Assembly: GCF_004115085.1 (NCBI RefSeq) | Contig: NZ_QXJP01000005.1 | Coordinates: 124,001 to 188,000, forward strand | Length of the DNA stretch: 64,000 bases | Reading direction: 5' to 3' | Origin: Longirhabdus pacifica | GTDB taxonomy: Bacteria > Bacillota > Bacilli > Paenibacillales > DSM-105158 | Part shown: positions 63,954 to 64,000 of the stretch, piece after piece | Layout of the letters: every line of letters begins with the position of its first letter | Numbering within the stretch: position 1 is the first letter of the stretch | Notes under the pieces: generated by a model | What the model was told of the DNA's origin: nothing | Seen by the model: only the letters and a program-made list of their open reading frames with translations | The model's database searches: none | Translations under genes and position numbers: made by a program

Positions 63954-64000
63954 TTTGTAAGTTGGTAAAGCCGAAGAGTGATGTGTAAGTAAAATAGCGA

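Overview
The window is a chromosomal segment of a low-GC, endospore-forming member of the Bacillaceae; genus and species cannot be fixed from the sequence alone. Evidence for this is the Bacillus-type gene order (ytrI-ytrH / dnaE-accD-accA-pyk / fxsA / citZ-icd-mdh-phoR/phoP / polA-mutM-ytaF-coaE / nrdR), a set of spore genes (YtrH/YtrI, YtaF, an alpha/beta-type SASP, a gerP-like operon, two Hsp20-like coat-type proteins, a KinB-like kinase), strong purine-rich ribosome binding sites and frequent TTG/GTG starts. Compared with the B. subtilis order, pfkA is missing between accA and pyk, the malic enzyme gene is missing between dnaE and accD, and phoR precedes phoP.

Layout. 1-8.4 kb: sporulation membrane genes on the minus strand, then dnaE (with a LexA-like box in front), accDA and pyk. 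8.5-12.9 kb: an accessory minus-strand block with an ABC-2 type exporter, its PadR regulator (a shared 18-bp operator candidate lies in front of both) and a 700-residue beta-roll protein with a self-cleaving Peptidase_G2-type domain. 13.2-17.4 kb: fxsA and a convergent ppk/ppx polyphosphate pair. 18-23.7 kb: TCA genes citZ, icd, mdh, a small membrane protein and a class I fumarase. 24-27.3 kb: a DUF457-type membrane hydrolase, phoR and phoP. 27.4-32 kb: cytochrome bd oxidase (cydA-cydB plus the tiny cydS), a 37-residue membrane protein and a chemoreceptor; two TGTGA-N6-TCACA type palindromes lie in front of the cyd genes. 32.2-36.9 kb: pstS-pstC-pstA-pstB-phoU, preceded by a four-repeat PhoP box. 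37-42.8 kb: HAD protein, polA, mutM, ytaF, coaE. 43-48 kb: SASP, nrdR, K+ channel, gerP-like operon without gerPC, Hsp20-like proteins, methyltransferase. 48.1-64 kb: tRNA-Ala(GGC), LytTR regulator, PrsA-like foldase, a DUF86 protein, an Fe-S type regulator, glutamate racemase, a LysM-M14 peptidase, glycerophosphodiesterase, sporulation-type kinase, acyltransferase, MFS exporter, DUF92 protein, M42 peptidase, guanylate-kinase-like protein and a membrane-anchored protein of unknown role.

How it fits together. Phosphate handling is unusually concentrated here: the sensor-regulator pair PhoR/PhoP, a Pho-box-controlled high-affinity phosphate importer with PhoU, polyphosphate synthesis and breakdown, and a glycerophosphodiesterase lie within about 41 kb. 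Central carbon flow (pyruvate kinase, citrate synthase, isocitrate and malate dehydrogenases, fumarase) and the first step of fatty acid synthesis are also grouped.

The most notable non-coding signal is a family of dispersed, hairpin-forming intergenic repeats (five near-complete copies plus about eight fragments). Each unit has 15-bp terminal inverted repeats (ATAAGATGRAGAAAT type), a central TTTACGCCT/AGGCGTAAA hairpin and an adjoining 32-bp palindrome. One copy shows a compensating base-pair change in the stem, one sits inside the loop of an otherwise intact bidirectional terminator, and one supplies the last codons and stop of a small gene. No transposase is present in the window.
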